Shown piece by piece: positions 1 through 5,496 of a DNA stretch of 10,432 nucleotides. A program made the position numbers and the translations under genes. Under the pieces are notes generated by a model. That model was not told where the DNA came from and made no database searches. It saw only the letters and a program-made list of their open reading frames with translations. This stretch comes from JBAYNS01 sp041678625 (GTDB lineage: Bacteria > Patescibacteriota > Gracilibacteria > Peribacterales > Peribacteraceae). Within the stretch, counting starts at the first letter, position 1; each line of letters begins with the position of its first letter. Where the stretch lies: positions 1-10,432 of the forward strand of contig JBAYNS010000031.1 of assembly GCA_041678625.1 (NCBI GenBank). Direction: 5' to 3'.

Positions 1-45
1 AAGACCGCCGGGTAACCCCCCGAGAGCTCCTAGGAAAGAGGAGCG

Positions 46-93
46 ACGTACGGGTCCTGGGATGTAATACTCCCAGGACCCAACGTTTTTTTT
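46..93 (+). terminator. Intrinsic terminator of a gene left of the window
   Basis: An 11-bp perfect stem (52-62 pairs with 71-81, sequence GGGTCCTGGGA) has an 8-nt loop. Below a small internal loop it is extended by ACGT (46-49) pairing with ACGT (83-86), and it runs into eight T (86-93). This is a textbook Rho-independent terminator reading rightward. The gene it ends is mostly outside the window. One possible reading frame stops at 13-15 (TAA), which would put the stem about 30 nt after the stop, but so few codons are visible that no product can be named. There is no T-run on the other side, so it is not bidirectional. Confidence 0.85.
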
Positions 94-99
94 GTGTAC

Positions 100-201
100 A
101 AAAAGAGACGCGGATCTCTATGGGAATCTTCCAGGTAGGCTATTGCACGGAGTGAGAAGATTCACCGGTGCCAAAACGGCAAGATAAGAGAGATCCGCGT
201 C
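100..201 (-). ncRNA. Candidate structured small RNA (three-way junction) with its own terminator tail
   Basis: A perfect 13-bp helix (107-119 with 189-201) closes two inner helices: 124-131 with 156-163 (8 bp, GAATCTTC/GAAGATTC) and 169-172 with 178-181 (4 bp, loop AAAAC). The result is a compact three-way junction. On the minus strand the outer helix is followed directly by TCTTTTT (106-100), and a TACGAT hexamer (215-210) sits about 8 nt before the 5' end of the helix. A transcript of about 100 nt with paired ends and a U-tail would result. The plus strand has no T-run after 201, so minus is preferred. I do not recognise the family: the SRP RNA, tmRNA, RNase P, 5S and common riboswitch consensus elements I looked for are absent. 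It could instead be an elaborate terminator of the minus-strand gene at 260-649. Confidence 0.4.
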
Positions 202-209
202 GAAGCGGC

Positions 210-215
210 ATCGTA
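210..215 (-). promoter_or_regulatory. Possible -10 element for the small RNA
   Basis: On the minus strand TACGAT lies at the distance from position 201 expected if transcription starts at the first base pair of the closing helix. No good -35 hexamer is visible 16-18 nt upstream, so this rests mainly on spacing. Confidence 0.2.
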
Positions 216-259
216 CCCGAAGGAATCTCCAGTTCCTAGAAAATACTGTCCGTTCACTG

Positions 260-649
260 TCAAGCACCAGCGTTCTTGAATCCGCACACACGCAATACTT
301 CTAGAGGCGTGCATTCATTATCCTGAACGCGGTAACCCGTGAGTACTCCTCCGTTATTCACCACACAATCCACACCCCCCTCCTCCGCTGACTGGTCGAG
401 CGCATCGAGCAACGGAATTATGGCTTCCTGTAGAGGTTTTCCTACCAAATACAGACGACGGTCAAAGTGAAACATCTCACTCAGGCGCTCCGGCAATGTT
501 GCTACTGTTGTTGGATATTTATCCATAAATGCATCCATACCTTCCTTCGCAAAAAATGCATTCCACTGCGACTGCACTGCACCGGCATTTGGGATTTTCC
601 CAATGATGCCGTAGAGCTCGCGAGTGGTAGAAGTTCTGGGTTTAGTCAC
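260..649 (-). CDS. Stand-alone AroE-like N-terminal (shikimate-binding fold) domain protein, degenerate
   Basis: 129 aa, GTG start at 649. An in-frame stop at 664-662 rules out a longer N-terminus; an ATG at 660 is in another frame and stops after four codons. The sequence follows the N-terminal domain of shikimate 5-dehydrogenase: ELYGIIG near residues 11-17 (family LYGVIG), EAIIPLLDALDQ at 75-86 (family EAVLPLLDEL) and VDCVVNNGGVLTGY at 93-106 (family VNTVV..G.L.GYNTD). Full-length AroE is about 270 aa, and the NADP-binding Rossmann domain is absent here. The SxSLSP shikimate-binding serines are not recognisable, the catalytic Lys position aligns with Gln74, and the conserved Asn of GAVNT is Asp94. 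It is therefore unlikely to be a dehydrogenase. It may be a ligand-binding or regulatory relic, or a decaying fragment. The identification rests on pattern matching only. Confidence 0.55.
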   Translation of the reverse strand: MTKPRTSTTRELYGIIGKIPNAGAVQSQWNAFFAKEGMDAFMDKYPTTVATLPERLSEMFHFDRRLYLVGKPLQEAIIPLLDALDQSAEEGGVDCVVNNGGVLTGYRVQDNECTPLEVLRVCGFKNAGA

Positions 650-682
650 AGTGGTTTCATATTACTGCAAACCCCTGAGAAA

Positions 683-747
683 GCACGAAATTCGAATATC
701 GAAATCCGAAACATTTCGGATTTGGTGCTTCGTATTTCGAATTTGCA
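683..747. repeat. Palindromic TTCGAA/AATCCGAAA repeat
   Basis: The divergent gap between the AroE-like gene and the WecA-like gene holds a long imperfect palindrome. Its core AAATCCGAAA (702-711) pairs perfectly with TTTCGGATTT (714-723) across a 2-nt loop. Further out AAATTCGAA (688-696) pairs with TTCGAATTT (736-744). It is followed by simple-sequence-like CACTATTCATTATTCATT (747-770). The composition differs from the flanking genes. It resembles dispersed intergenic repeat units rather than a terminator, since no T-run directly follows the core stem. Confidence 0.65.
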
Positions 748-779
748 CTTTTCACTATTCATTATTCATTTCTTCTTAA

Positions 780-1841
780 GTGTATGATAGCAGCATCAGC
801 AATATACTTATCCCATCTCTGGCCTTCGCTCTCTGCGTCTTCATGCACATCCTCGCTCTTCAGTTCTTCCCGAGAGTGGGATTGCTCGACTTTCCTGAGC
901 GCTACGGTCATGACCGTGCACGCCTCCCCTACCCGACAGGTGTGCTCATCATTGCCGCTTTCCTGCTGCTCTTCCTTGTAACACACGAACAGACAATGCA
1001 ATCACTGGGCATGATCAGCGGGGTAATCATTCTTGGTGTGTACAGTTTCTTTGATGATCGCACTCCCCTCCCCTCGTGGATGCGTCTGGTTATACAAGTA
1101 CTAATTGCGTTCCTAATCTTTGCAACAGGATCACGCATTTACACAATTACAAATCCACTGGAAGGCCTTGCAGGAATTGGAGGTCTCATCAAGCTCGATA
1201 CATTCGACATTCTCACTGTTGGCTTTGGTCCCCTCCCATTCTGGAGCGGTGTCTTCACTATTTTTTGGCTTCTACTCACTATAAACGCACTCAACTGGTT
1301 TGATGGAATTCCGGGACAAGTGAGCATGCTTTCCACCATCGGATTCCTGACAATCGGCCTTCTTTCGCTGAGCGCGCGCGTGAATCAACCGGAGCTCGCC
1401 ATGATCGCCTTTATACTCACAGGCGTGTGCCTTGCCGCCCTCCTCTTCGACTTTCCGCCTCCAAAGGTCATCATGGGCGACACGGGCGCCATGTTTCTGG
1501 GGCTCATGCTCGGCGTGCTGACGATTTATGCAGGCGGAAAAGTGGCGACTGCTTTCCTCGTCCTCGGCGTTCCGCTGATCGACTCCGGTCTGGTGATCCT
1601 CGGACGCATGACGAAAGGTCGCTCCATCTTCCGCGGCAGCCAGAGTGGCGAACACCTGCACCACCGCCTGCTTGCGAAAGGATGGTCTCCGCGTCAGGTA
1701 ATTCTGCTCACTGCTGCTCTTGGAACACTCTTCGGTATTACTGCATTATTCCTCTCAACCAGAGAGAAGTTCTTCGCAGCAATAATTCTGCTTTGCATTA
1801 TGGTTGGGCTGCGATGGTATTCACGAGAAAGTGGTCAGTAA
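780..1841 (+). CDS. WecA/TagO-like polyprenyl-phosphate glycosyl-1-phosphate transferase
   Basis: 353-aa polytopic membrane protein of the glycosyltransferase 4 (MraY/WecA) family. These enzymes move a sugar-1-phosphate from a UDP-sugar to undecaprenyl phosphate at the cytoplasmic face of the membrane, starting a cell-surface polymer. Visible motifs: the Asp pair SFFDDR (89-94), NALNWFDGIPG (169-179), MGDTGAMFLG (232-241) and the HLHHRL loop (292-297) typical of WecA/TagO rather than MraY. About ten hydrophobic segments span the length. The family's DGxDG box reads DGIPG here, so the second Asp is Pro. The GTG start directly follows an in-frame TAA (777-779); the next in-frame ATG (843) would remove the first membrane segment, so GTG is preferred although no Shine-Dalgarno is seen. 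The last codons and stop lie inside the repeat at 1831-1860. The sugar substrate cannot be told. Confidence 0.9.
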   Translation: MYDSSISNILIPSLAFALCVFMHILALQFFPRVGLLDFPERYGHDRARLPYPTGVLIIAAFLLLFLVTHEQTMQSLGMISGVIILGVYSFFDDRTPLPSWMRLVIQVLIAFLIFATGSRIYTITNPLEGLAGIGGLIKLDTFDILTVGFGPLPFWSGVFTIFWLLLTINALNWFDGIPGQVSMLSTIGFLTIGLLSLSARVNQPELAMIAFILTGVCLAALLFDFPPPKVIMGDTGAMFLGLMLGVLTIYAGGKVATAFLVLGVPLIDSGLVILGRMTKGRSIFRGSQSGEHLHHRLLAKGWSPRQVILLTAALGTLFGITALFLSTREKFFAAIILLCIMVGLRWYSRESGQ

Positions 1842-1860
1842 TCAGTGGTTAGTGGTCAGG
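1831..1860. repeat. Left inverted repeat of the S23 cassette
   Basis: A cluster of GTGGTCAG-type units (AGTGGTCAGTAATCAGTGG, then TTAGTGGTCAGG). Positions 1847-1859 match the reverse complement of 2235-2247 at 12 of 13 positions, so the S23 gene is bracketed by inverted copies. The stop codon of the upstream WecA-like gene is formed within the repeat. Confidence 0.7.
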
Positions 1861-1879
1861 TAGAGTATACAATGCATTC

Positions 1880-2245
1880 ATGTTGCAATTACCATTCAAA
1901 AAACTAAAGATTTGGGAAAAGGGTATGAATCTCGCCAAGGAGGTATATAAAATTTCGAAAAATTTCCCAAAGGAAGAGCTCTATGGCATTACATCACAAA
2001 TAAGAAGATCTGCGGTTTCAATTCCTTCTAACATTTCAGAAGGAAGTCAGCGAACATCCAACAAAGAGTTTGCGAACTTCATTCTCATTGCAAAAGGGTC
2101 ATTAGCAGAACTTGAAACACAATTATTGCTTGCAAAGGATTTTGGATACATTGAAGAAAAAGATATGGATGTTTTACAGGAATATATGAGCGAACTCGGC
2201 AAAATGCTTTATGCATTCCATCGTAAACTCATCACTGACCACTAA
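1880..2245 (+). CDS. Four-helix-bundle S23 protein (23S rRNA intervening-sequence family)
   Basis: 121 aa, matching the S23 / 23S rRNA-intervening-sequence protein family in length and pattern: KLKIWEKGMNLAKEVYKISK at 9-28, FPKEELYGITSQIRRSAVSI at 29-48, NISEGSQR at 51-58, then EFANFILIAKGSLAELETQL (63-82), ending in a fourth helix with YAFHRKL. The family forms small four-helix bundles that oligomerise; their biological role is unclear. First found in rRNA intervening sequences, they are now mostly seen free-standing, as here. The ATG has a TATACAAT -10-like element (1866-1873) directly upstream, giving an almost leaderless transcript. The gene is clearly more AT-rich than its neighbours and is flanked by inverted repeats, which suggests acquisition. 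Its stop codon lies within the right repeat. Confidence 0.9.
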   Translation: MLQLPFKKLKIWEKGMNLAKEVYKISKNFPKEELYGITSQIRRSAVSIPSNISEGSQRTSNKEFANFILIAKGSLAELETQLLLAKDFGYIEEKDMDVLQEYMSELGKMLYAFHRKLITDH

Positions 2246-2265
2246 TCACTAGTCACTAGTCACTA
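2231..2265. repeat. Right inverted repeat of the S23 cassette, with CACTAGT tandem units
   Basis: CTGACCACTAATC (2235-2247) is the inverted counterpart of 1847-1859. It is followed by short tandem CACTAGT units (2248-2263). The unit overlaps the stop of the S23 gene and runs up to the stop of the convergent M23 peptidase gene at 2266. No T-run hairpin terminator is obvious in this convergent junction, though the repeat could form a stem with its left partner. Confidence 0.7.
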
Positions 2266-3759
2266 TTATTCTCGTCCATACACCATCGGTGTGCTGAGCA
2301 CATTGAACGGCTGCACCTGAATAACAATGGTACGTCGACCGCGCGGAAGCATGTTGACCTTTGCTTCTCCGTTGACGAAATCGAGCGGAGAGAGGATGGC
2401 CGGACGGAATTCCGCCGTGCCATACGCCGTGCGCATGTACACGTCTTTCTCAAAGTTTCTCGGCTGGGTAACGGTATTTCCCTGTGCATCTAGAAGCACG
2501 ATGCGCACGGTTTCCCATCCGCGGCCGGTAAAGCTGCCATCGTGACTGATGCGCACAGATGTGACATCTGCAGAATACGGCGATGTGCTTGCGGGCTCCT
2601 CCGCCAATGCCGAAACCACGGTTTGCGTACTGAGGATAACAGGATTCGTCTCTTCCGGTTTTTTGGCAATGCTGCGTTCCGCAAAGGTGCGGCGTGCAAG
2701 ACGATCCTGCAAACGATCTTCCCTGCGCGATTGCAGCAGAGCAACTGCCTGTTCGCGGCGTTGGGCCGCAGTAAGAACCGGTGCGGCAGCCTTCACTTCC
2801 TGTGTTACCACAGTATCCGTTGCACTATCGGCACTAGCAATCGTCACCGTGGGTGAAGCGAAGTTCGCCTGAACGTACAACAGAGGGTTGACGGTGTAGA
2901 GGTATCCGCGCGACTGGAAGAGCCCGGCATTAATCGCCTGTGTCGACGTGAGCCCTTCTTTGCTTGCTTCGGAAGTCGTGAACGGCCAGTACGGATGCCA
3001 GGGGGCATCTTCCTTATCAATTTGGAAGTGCAGATGCGGACCGGAAGCAATACCCGTAGATCCGCTATCGGCAATATGTTCACCCTTCTGCACCACAGAG
3101 CCTTCCGTAACGTAGATGGCGCTCAGGTGAGCATAGGACGAGTAGAGCGTTGTGGTCTTCTTGGGATTCGAAGGATCAGGCACATTGGGATGCCGGATGA
3201 CAATCAGTTTTCCAAATCCACTGCTTGTGACAGCCGTCTCCACAATTCCATTGGCAATGGAACGCACCGGCGTTCCTTCGGGGGCACGAATATCCACGCC
3301 CGGGTGGCTGCCAGAGGCCTCCGCTCCTGTGGTGTACGATCCAAGATATCCCACGGAGTACACATCGTTGCCATATCCATGAGCAACATCCGTCTGCTGC
3401 TGTGTCGTTGACGTGTACCGCGGCAAATCCCGCAGGACTTCCTCAGGAACCTGACGGAACGTGTGTTCATCCGGATTGCCACCGTACGCAGACCACTTCT
3501 CGTAATCGGGAACTTTCTCTATTGGAGTGACTGTGCCAGTGTAAACAATCGCGCTATCATCAACCTTGCCAAGCACGGACTTCCAGAACGCATACCACCC
3601 ATGCTGCCCCACCATATTCCCCGACACAAAGGCTACGAGCGACAGCGCTGCAATCCAGAACGACGCGCGCTGCGAAAGATAGTGGAATGCATGCGGCTCG
3701 CGCTTTTTATGCAACGGAGTCAGAGAGAAGCCCATTTTCTTACGTGATGCGATATTCAT
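2266..3759 (-). CDS. Membrane-anchored M23 (LytM-type) metallopeptidase
   Basis: 497 aa if started at the ATG 3759-3757. M23 peptidases cut peptide cross-links in peptidoglycan with a zinc ion, or act as LytM-type regulators of other hydrolases. A basic N-terminus precedes one membrane segment (about 33-50), so the bulk should lie outside the membrane. Catalytic motifs are complete: HPGVD (H152, D156), YAHLS (H211) and PHLHF (H242, H244). After the domain come a charged, probably coiled-coil linker rich in R/E/Q (about 330-375) and a beta-rich C-terminal domain of unknown type. The open frame extends to 3885, but a good promoter (3788-3816) points to transcription starting near 3781. This favours 3759 over the ATG at 3783, and excludes the frame overlapping the divergent TsaE gene. 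Confidence 0.88.
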   Translation of the reverse strand: MNIASRKKMGFSLTPLHKKREPHAFHYLSQRASFWIAALSLVAFVSGNMVGQHGWYAFWKSVLGKVDDSAIVYTGTVTPIEKVPDYEKWSAYGGNPDEHTFRQVPEEVLRDLPRYTSTTQQQTDVAHGYGNDVYSVGYLGSYTTGAEASGSHPGVDIRAPEGTPVRSIANGIVETAVTSSGFGKLIVIRHPNVPDPSNPKKTTTLYSSYAHLSAIYVTEGSVVQKGEHIADSGSTGIASGPHLHFQIDKEDAPWHPYWPFTTSEASKEGLTSTQAINAGLFQSRGYLYTVNPLLYVQANFASPTVTIASADSATDTVVTQEVKAAAPVLTAAQRREQAVALLQSRREDRLQDRLARRTFAERSIAKKPEETNPVILSTQTVVSALAEEPASTSPYSADVTSVRISHDGSFTGRGWETVRIVLLDAQGNTVTQPRNFEKDVYMRTAYGTAEFRPAILSPLDFVNGEAKVNMLPRGRRTIVIQVQPFNVLSTPMVYGRE

Positions 3760-3764
3760 GTTTG

Positions 3765-3792
3765 TTGTGTATTGTGTATACATTGTTATAAT
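3765..3792 (+). promoter_or_regulatory. Promoter of the TsaE-HD gene, overlapping the opposite -10
   Basis: A perfect TATAAT (3787-3792) lies 23 nt before the ATG at 3816; TTGTGT (3765-3770) is a fair -35 at 16-nt spacing. The -10 overlaps the minus-strand TATTAT by five bases, so the heptamer TATAATA serves both directions. The leader would be about 17 nt and lacks a Shine-Dalgarno. Confidence 0.6.
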
Positions 3793-3816
3793 ATCATTTA
3801 ATGCAAAAATAGTCAA
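3788..3816 (-). promoter_or_regulatory. Promoter of the M23 peptidase gene
   Basis: On the minus strand TTGACT (3816-3811) and TATTAT (3793-3788) are separated by exactly 17 nt, a strong sigma70-type match. The predicted start near 3781 leaves a leader of about 22 nt before the ATG at 3759, with no Shine-Dalgarno. The -35 element overlaps the start codon of the divergent gene. Confidence 0.7.
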
Positions 3817-4880
3817 TGTCTGATACTGCCACCATTCGGCTCCCTGATGCCAAAATAACCACTTTTGCAGGAGAAAGTCTGGCACAGACGCTCTATCGCG
3901 TGCCCGTCACGCTTTGCCTGGAGGGAGAGCTGGGTGTTGGGAAAACAACTTTTCTGCAGGGATTTGCTAAAAAACTGGGTGTGAGCAACCACCTGACCAG
4001 CCCCACGTATGCGCTGGAACAGCGGTACGCTACACAGCGGTACGGGGAATTGCTCCATTTGGACCTCTATCGTCTTACACCGCAGGAAGCCGCAGCAATT
4101 GTGGAAACCTCTGATGACCACCCAGGCATCCGCTGCATTGAATGGAGCAACCGTCTGCCGGCAGAATTGTGCACACCGGATATTGCCATCACTCTTCAGG
4201 AAGACACTGATGGTTTGCTGCATACTCGTTTACTCACAGCGCACTTCAATGATATGCGCATTCCCCGTGAAGACGAAGTACACCAATGGCGGGAACAGGT
4301 ACAACTACCGGCGTGCATCTGCGAACACTGCGATGTTGTTGCTGCAGTATGCGACCACCTTGCACAGCACTTCCTGAGTGCTGCACATGTGCTCCGTCCA
4401 CAGGCGCTGCACAGAGCGGCCCAGCTGCATGACCTTCTGCGGTTCGTAGACTTCAACGGCAAACAACCTGCACATCAACCACCCATAACCGATGCAACAT
4501 GGGGACACTGGCATACACTCAAGAAACAGTATCCCGATACGCACGAAGCAGCAGCTGCACACTTCCTGCAGGAACGTGGATACGATGGTATTGCAGAAAT
4601 CATTGCTCCTCACGGACTCAATACCGCAAATCCGCCGGATATGACCATAGAACAGAAACTCCTCTTCTACGCAGATAAGCGGGTGATGTTCACGCAAGTC
4701 GTTTCCATAGAGGAGCGTTTTGCAGATTTCAAAGAACGCTACTCCGAGGGTAAAGAGACGGACTTTACCCGTCATTGGTACAGCGAAGTGCAAACAATGG
4801 AAAAAGAGCTCTTCCCCAACGGTGCACCGTCCTCACAGTGGCTCCTAGGAGAGAAGACAACTAAATCATCCACGGAATGA
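3816..4880 (+). CDS. tsaE: TsaE (t6A tRNA modification ATPase) fused to an HD-family phosphohydrolase domain
   Basis: 354 aa in one uninterrupted frame; free-standing TsaE is usually about 150 aa. Residues 1 to about 140 are TsaE: Walker A GELGVGKT (37-44), SPTY (62-65), LLHLDLYRL (79-87) and IEWSNRLP (108-115). TsaE powers the TsaB-TsaD complex that forms N6-threonylcarbamoyladenosine at A37 of ANN-decoding tRNAs. Residues from about 150 on form an HD domain with all expected metal ligands: H171 (CEHCD), H205-D206 (QLHDLLR), H243 (THEAAAAHF) and D287 (FYADKRV). HD domains of this kind hydrolyse phosphate esters, often of nucleotides; the substrate here is unknown. Fusion suggests the hydrolase acts with, or is co-regulated with, t6A synthesis. 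The 3' end overlaps the convergent gene by 20 bp. The TsaE part is sure, the HD part nearly so. Confidence 0.9.
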   Translation: MSDTATIRLPDAKITTFAGESLAQTLYRVPVTLCLEGELGVGKTTFLQGFAKKLGVSNHLTSPTYALEQRYATQRYGELLHLDLYRLTPQEAAAIVETSDDHPGIRCIEWSNRLPAELCTPDIAITLQEDTDGLLHTRLLTAHFNDMRIPREDEVHQWREQVQLPACICEHCDVVAAVCDHLAQHFLSAAHVLRPQALHRAAQLHDLLRFVDFNGKQPAHQPPITDATWGHWHTLKKQYPDTHEAAAAHFLQERGYDGIAEIIAPHGLNTANPPDMTIEQKLLFYADKRVMFTQVVSIEERFADFKERYSEGKETDFTRHWYSEVQTMEKELFPNGAPSSQWLLGEKTTKSSTE

Positions 4881-5451
4881 GTTCCTGCATCAGAATGCTA
4901 TTAATGAGCGTGTAATTCACATGCAGGATCGGTGCAGAGAACGCCAGCAGGAATGCAGAGAAGCTGATCGTCCAGAAGCAAACACGGTCAATAACGCTCC
5001 AGTGCTGCCGCAGATGCGGATGTGCGTGGTCCAGGTAATGACGCAAGTGCGCCATGACCTTCAGGAAATTATGGAGAATCTTCATTTTGGGAATGAGTGT
5101 TCCGAACATGCGTATGATCGTGAGCTCGGCACGCATTGCACCGCTCAATCCCGGGAACGCAACGGAGTGATGCAGGTAAACCGAAAACACCAAGCCAATC
5201 ATGAGCAGCGTAACGTCCATCAAACTTTCACGCACCATGCCTTCCAGCGTCAGCTTCCATCCGTACCCGTGGTACTCGCGGTACTTCACCAGATCCAGTG
5301 TCATGTGCGCAATAATGAGCAGGCCGAATGCACCCAGGCTGAACATCGCCGCTGCAAGGAGCGTGAGGACAAGATAACCGGCATGAAACGCCGGAATATC
5401 ATCGTGGCGATGCGCGAAATCGCGGAAATGATGATGGAGAATGATGTTCAT
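4861..5451 (-). CDS. Histidine-rich integral membrane protein of unknown function
   Basis: 196 aa, not recognised. Hydrophobic segments at about 25-50, 78-95 and 155-176 make it a three- or four-pass membrane protein. Histidine is strikingly frequent (18 by my count), clustered at the N-terminus (HHHFRDFAHRHDD, 6-18), in HMTLDLVKYREYH (49-61), VYLHH (91-95) and in AHLRHYLDHAHPHLRQH (134-150). This suggests metal binding, but no known metal-site signature is clear. It follows rarA on the same strand by 45 nt and has its own promoter in that gap. The start ATG (5451) lies only about 7 nt from the predicted transcription start, so the mRNA may be nearly leaderless. The 3' end overlaps the TsaE-HD gene by 20 bp. 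Confidence 0.75.
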   Translation of the reverse strand: MNIILHHHFRDFAHRHDDIPAFHAGYLVLTLLAAAMFSLGAFGLLIIAHMTLDLVKYREYHGYGWKLTLEGMVRESLMDVTLLMIGLVFSVYLHHSVAFPGLSGAMRAELTIIRMFGTLIPKMKILHNFLKVMAHLRHYLDHAHPHLRQHWSVIDRVCFWTISFSAFLLAFSAPILHVNYTLINSILMQELIPWMI

Positions 5452-5464
5452 GATTATTTGTTAT

Positions 5465-5493
5465 ATTATAACAAAATTTATGTTTTTACGCAA
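5465..5493 (-). promoter_or_regulatory. Promoter of the His-rich membrane protein gene
   Basis: On the minus strand TTGCGT (5493-5488) and a perfect TATAAT (5470-5465) are 17 nt apart. The AT-rich gap between rarA and this gene holds it, so the membrane gene can be expressed separately from rarA. No terminator hairpin is seen after rarA, so read-through is also possible. Confidence 0.55.
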
Positions 5494-5496
5494 ATA

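Noticed and set aside
1..67. Possible tail of a coding sequence ending at 15 or 67
   Set aside because: Too few codons are visible to support a gene call. The frame ending at 67 would run into the terminator stem; the one ending at 15 is plausible but unprovable here.
20..201. Known structural RNAs (SRP RNA, tmRNA, RNase P RNA, 5S rRNA, common riboswitches)
   Set aside because: Diagnostic conserved elements I looked for by eye are absent on both strands. No CCA-ending tRNA-like domain is present.
3760..3885. N-terminal extension of the M23 peptidase (42 codons)
   Set aside because: It overlaps the divergent tsaE start and both promoters; the mapped -10/-35 pair implies transcription begins after it.
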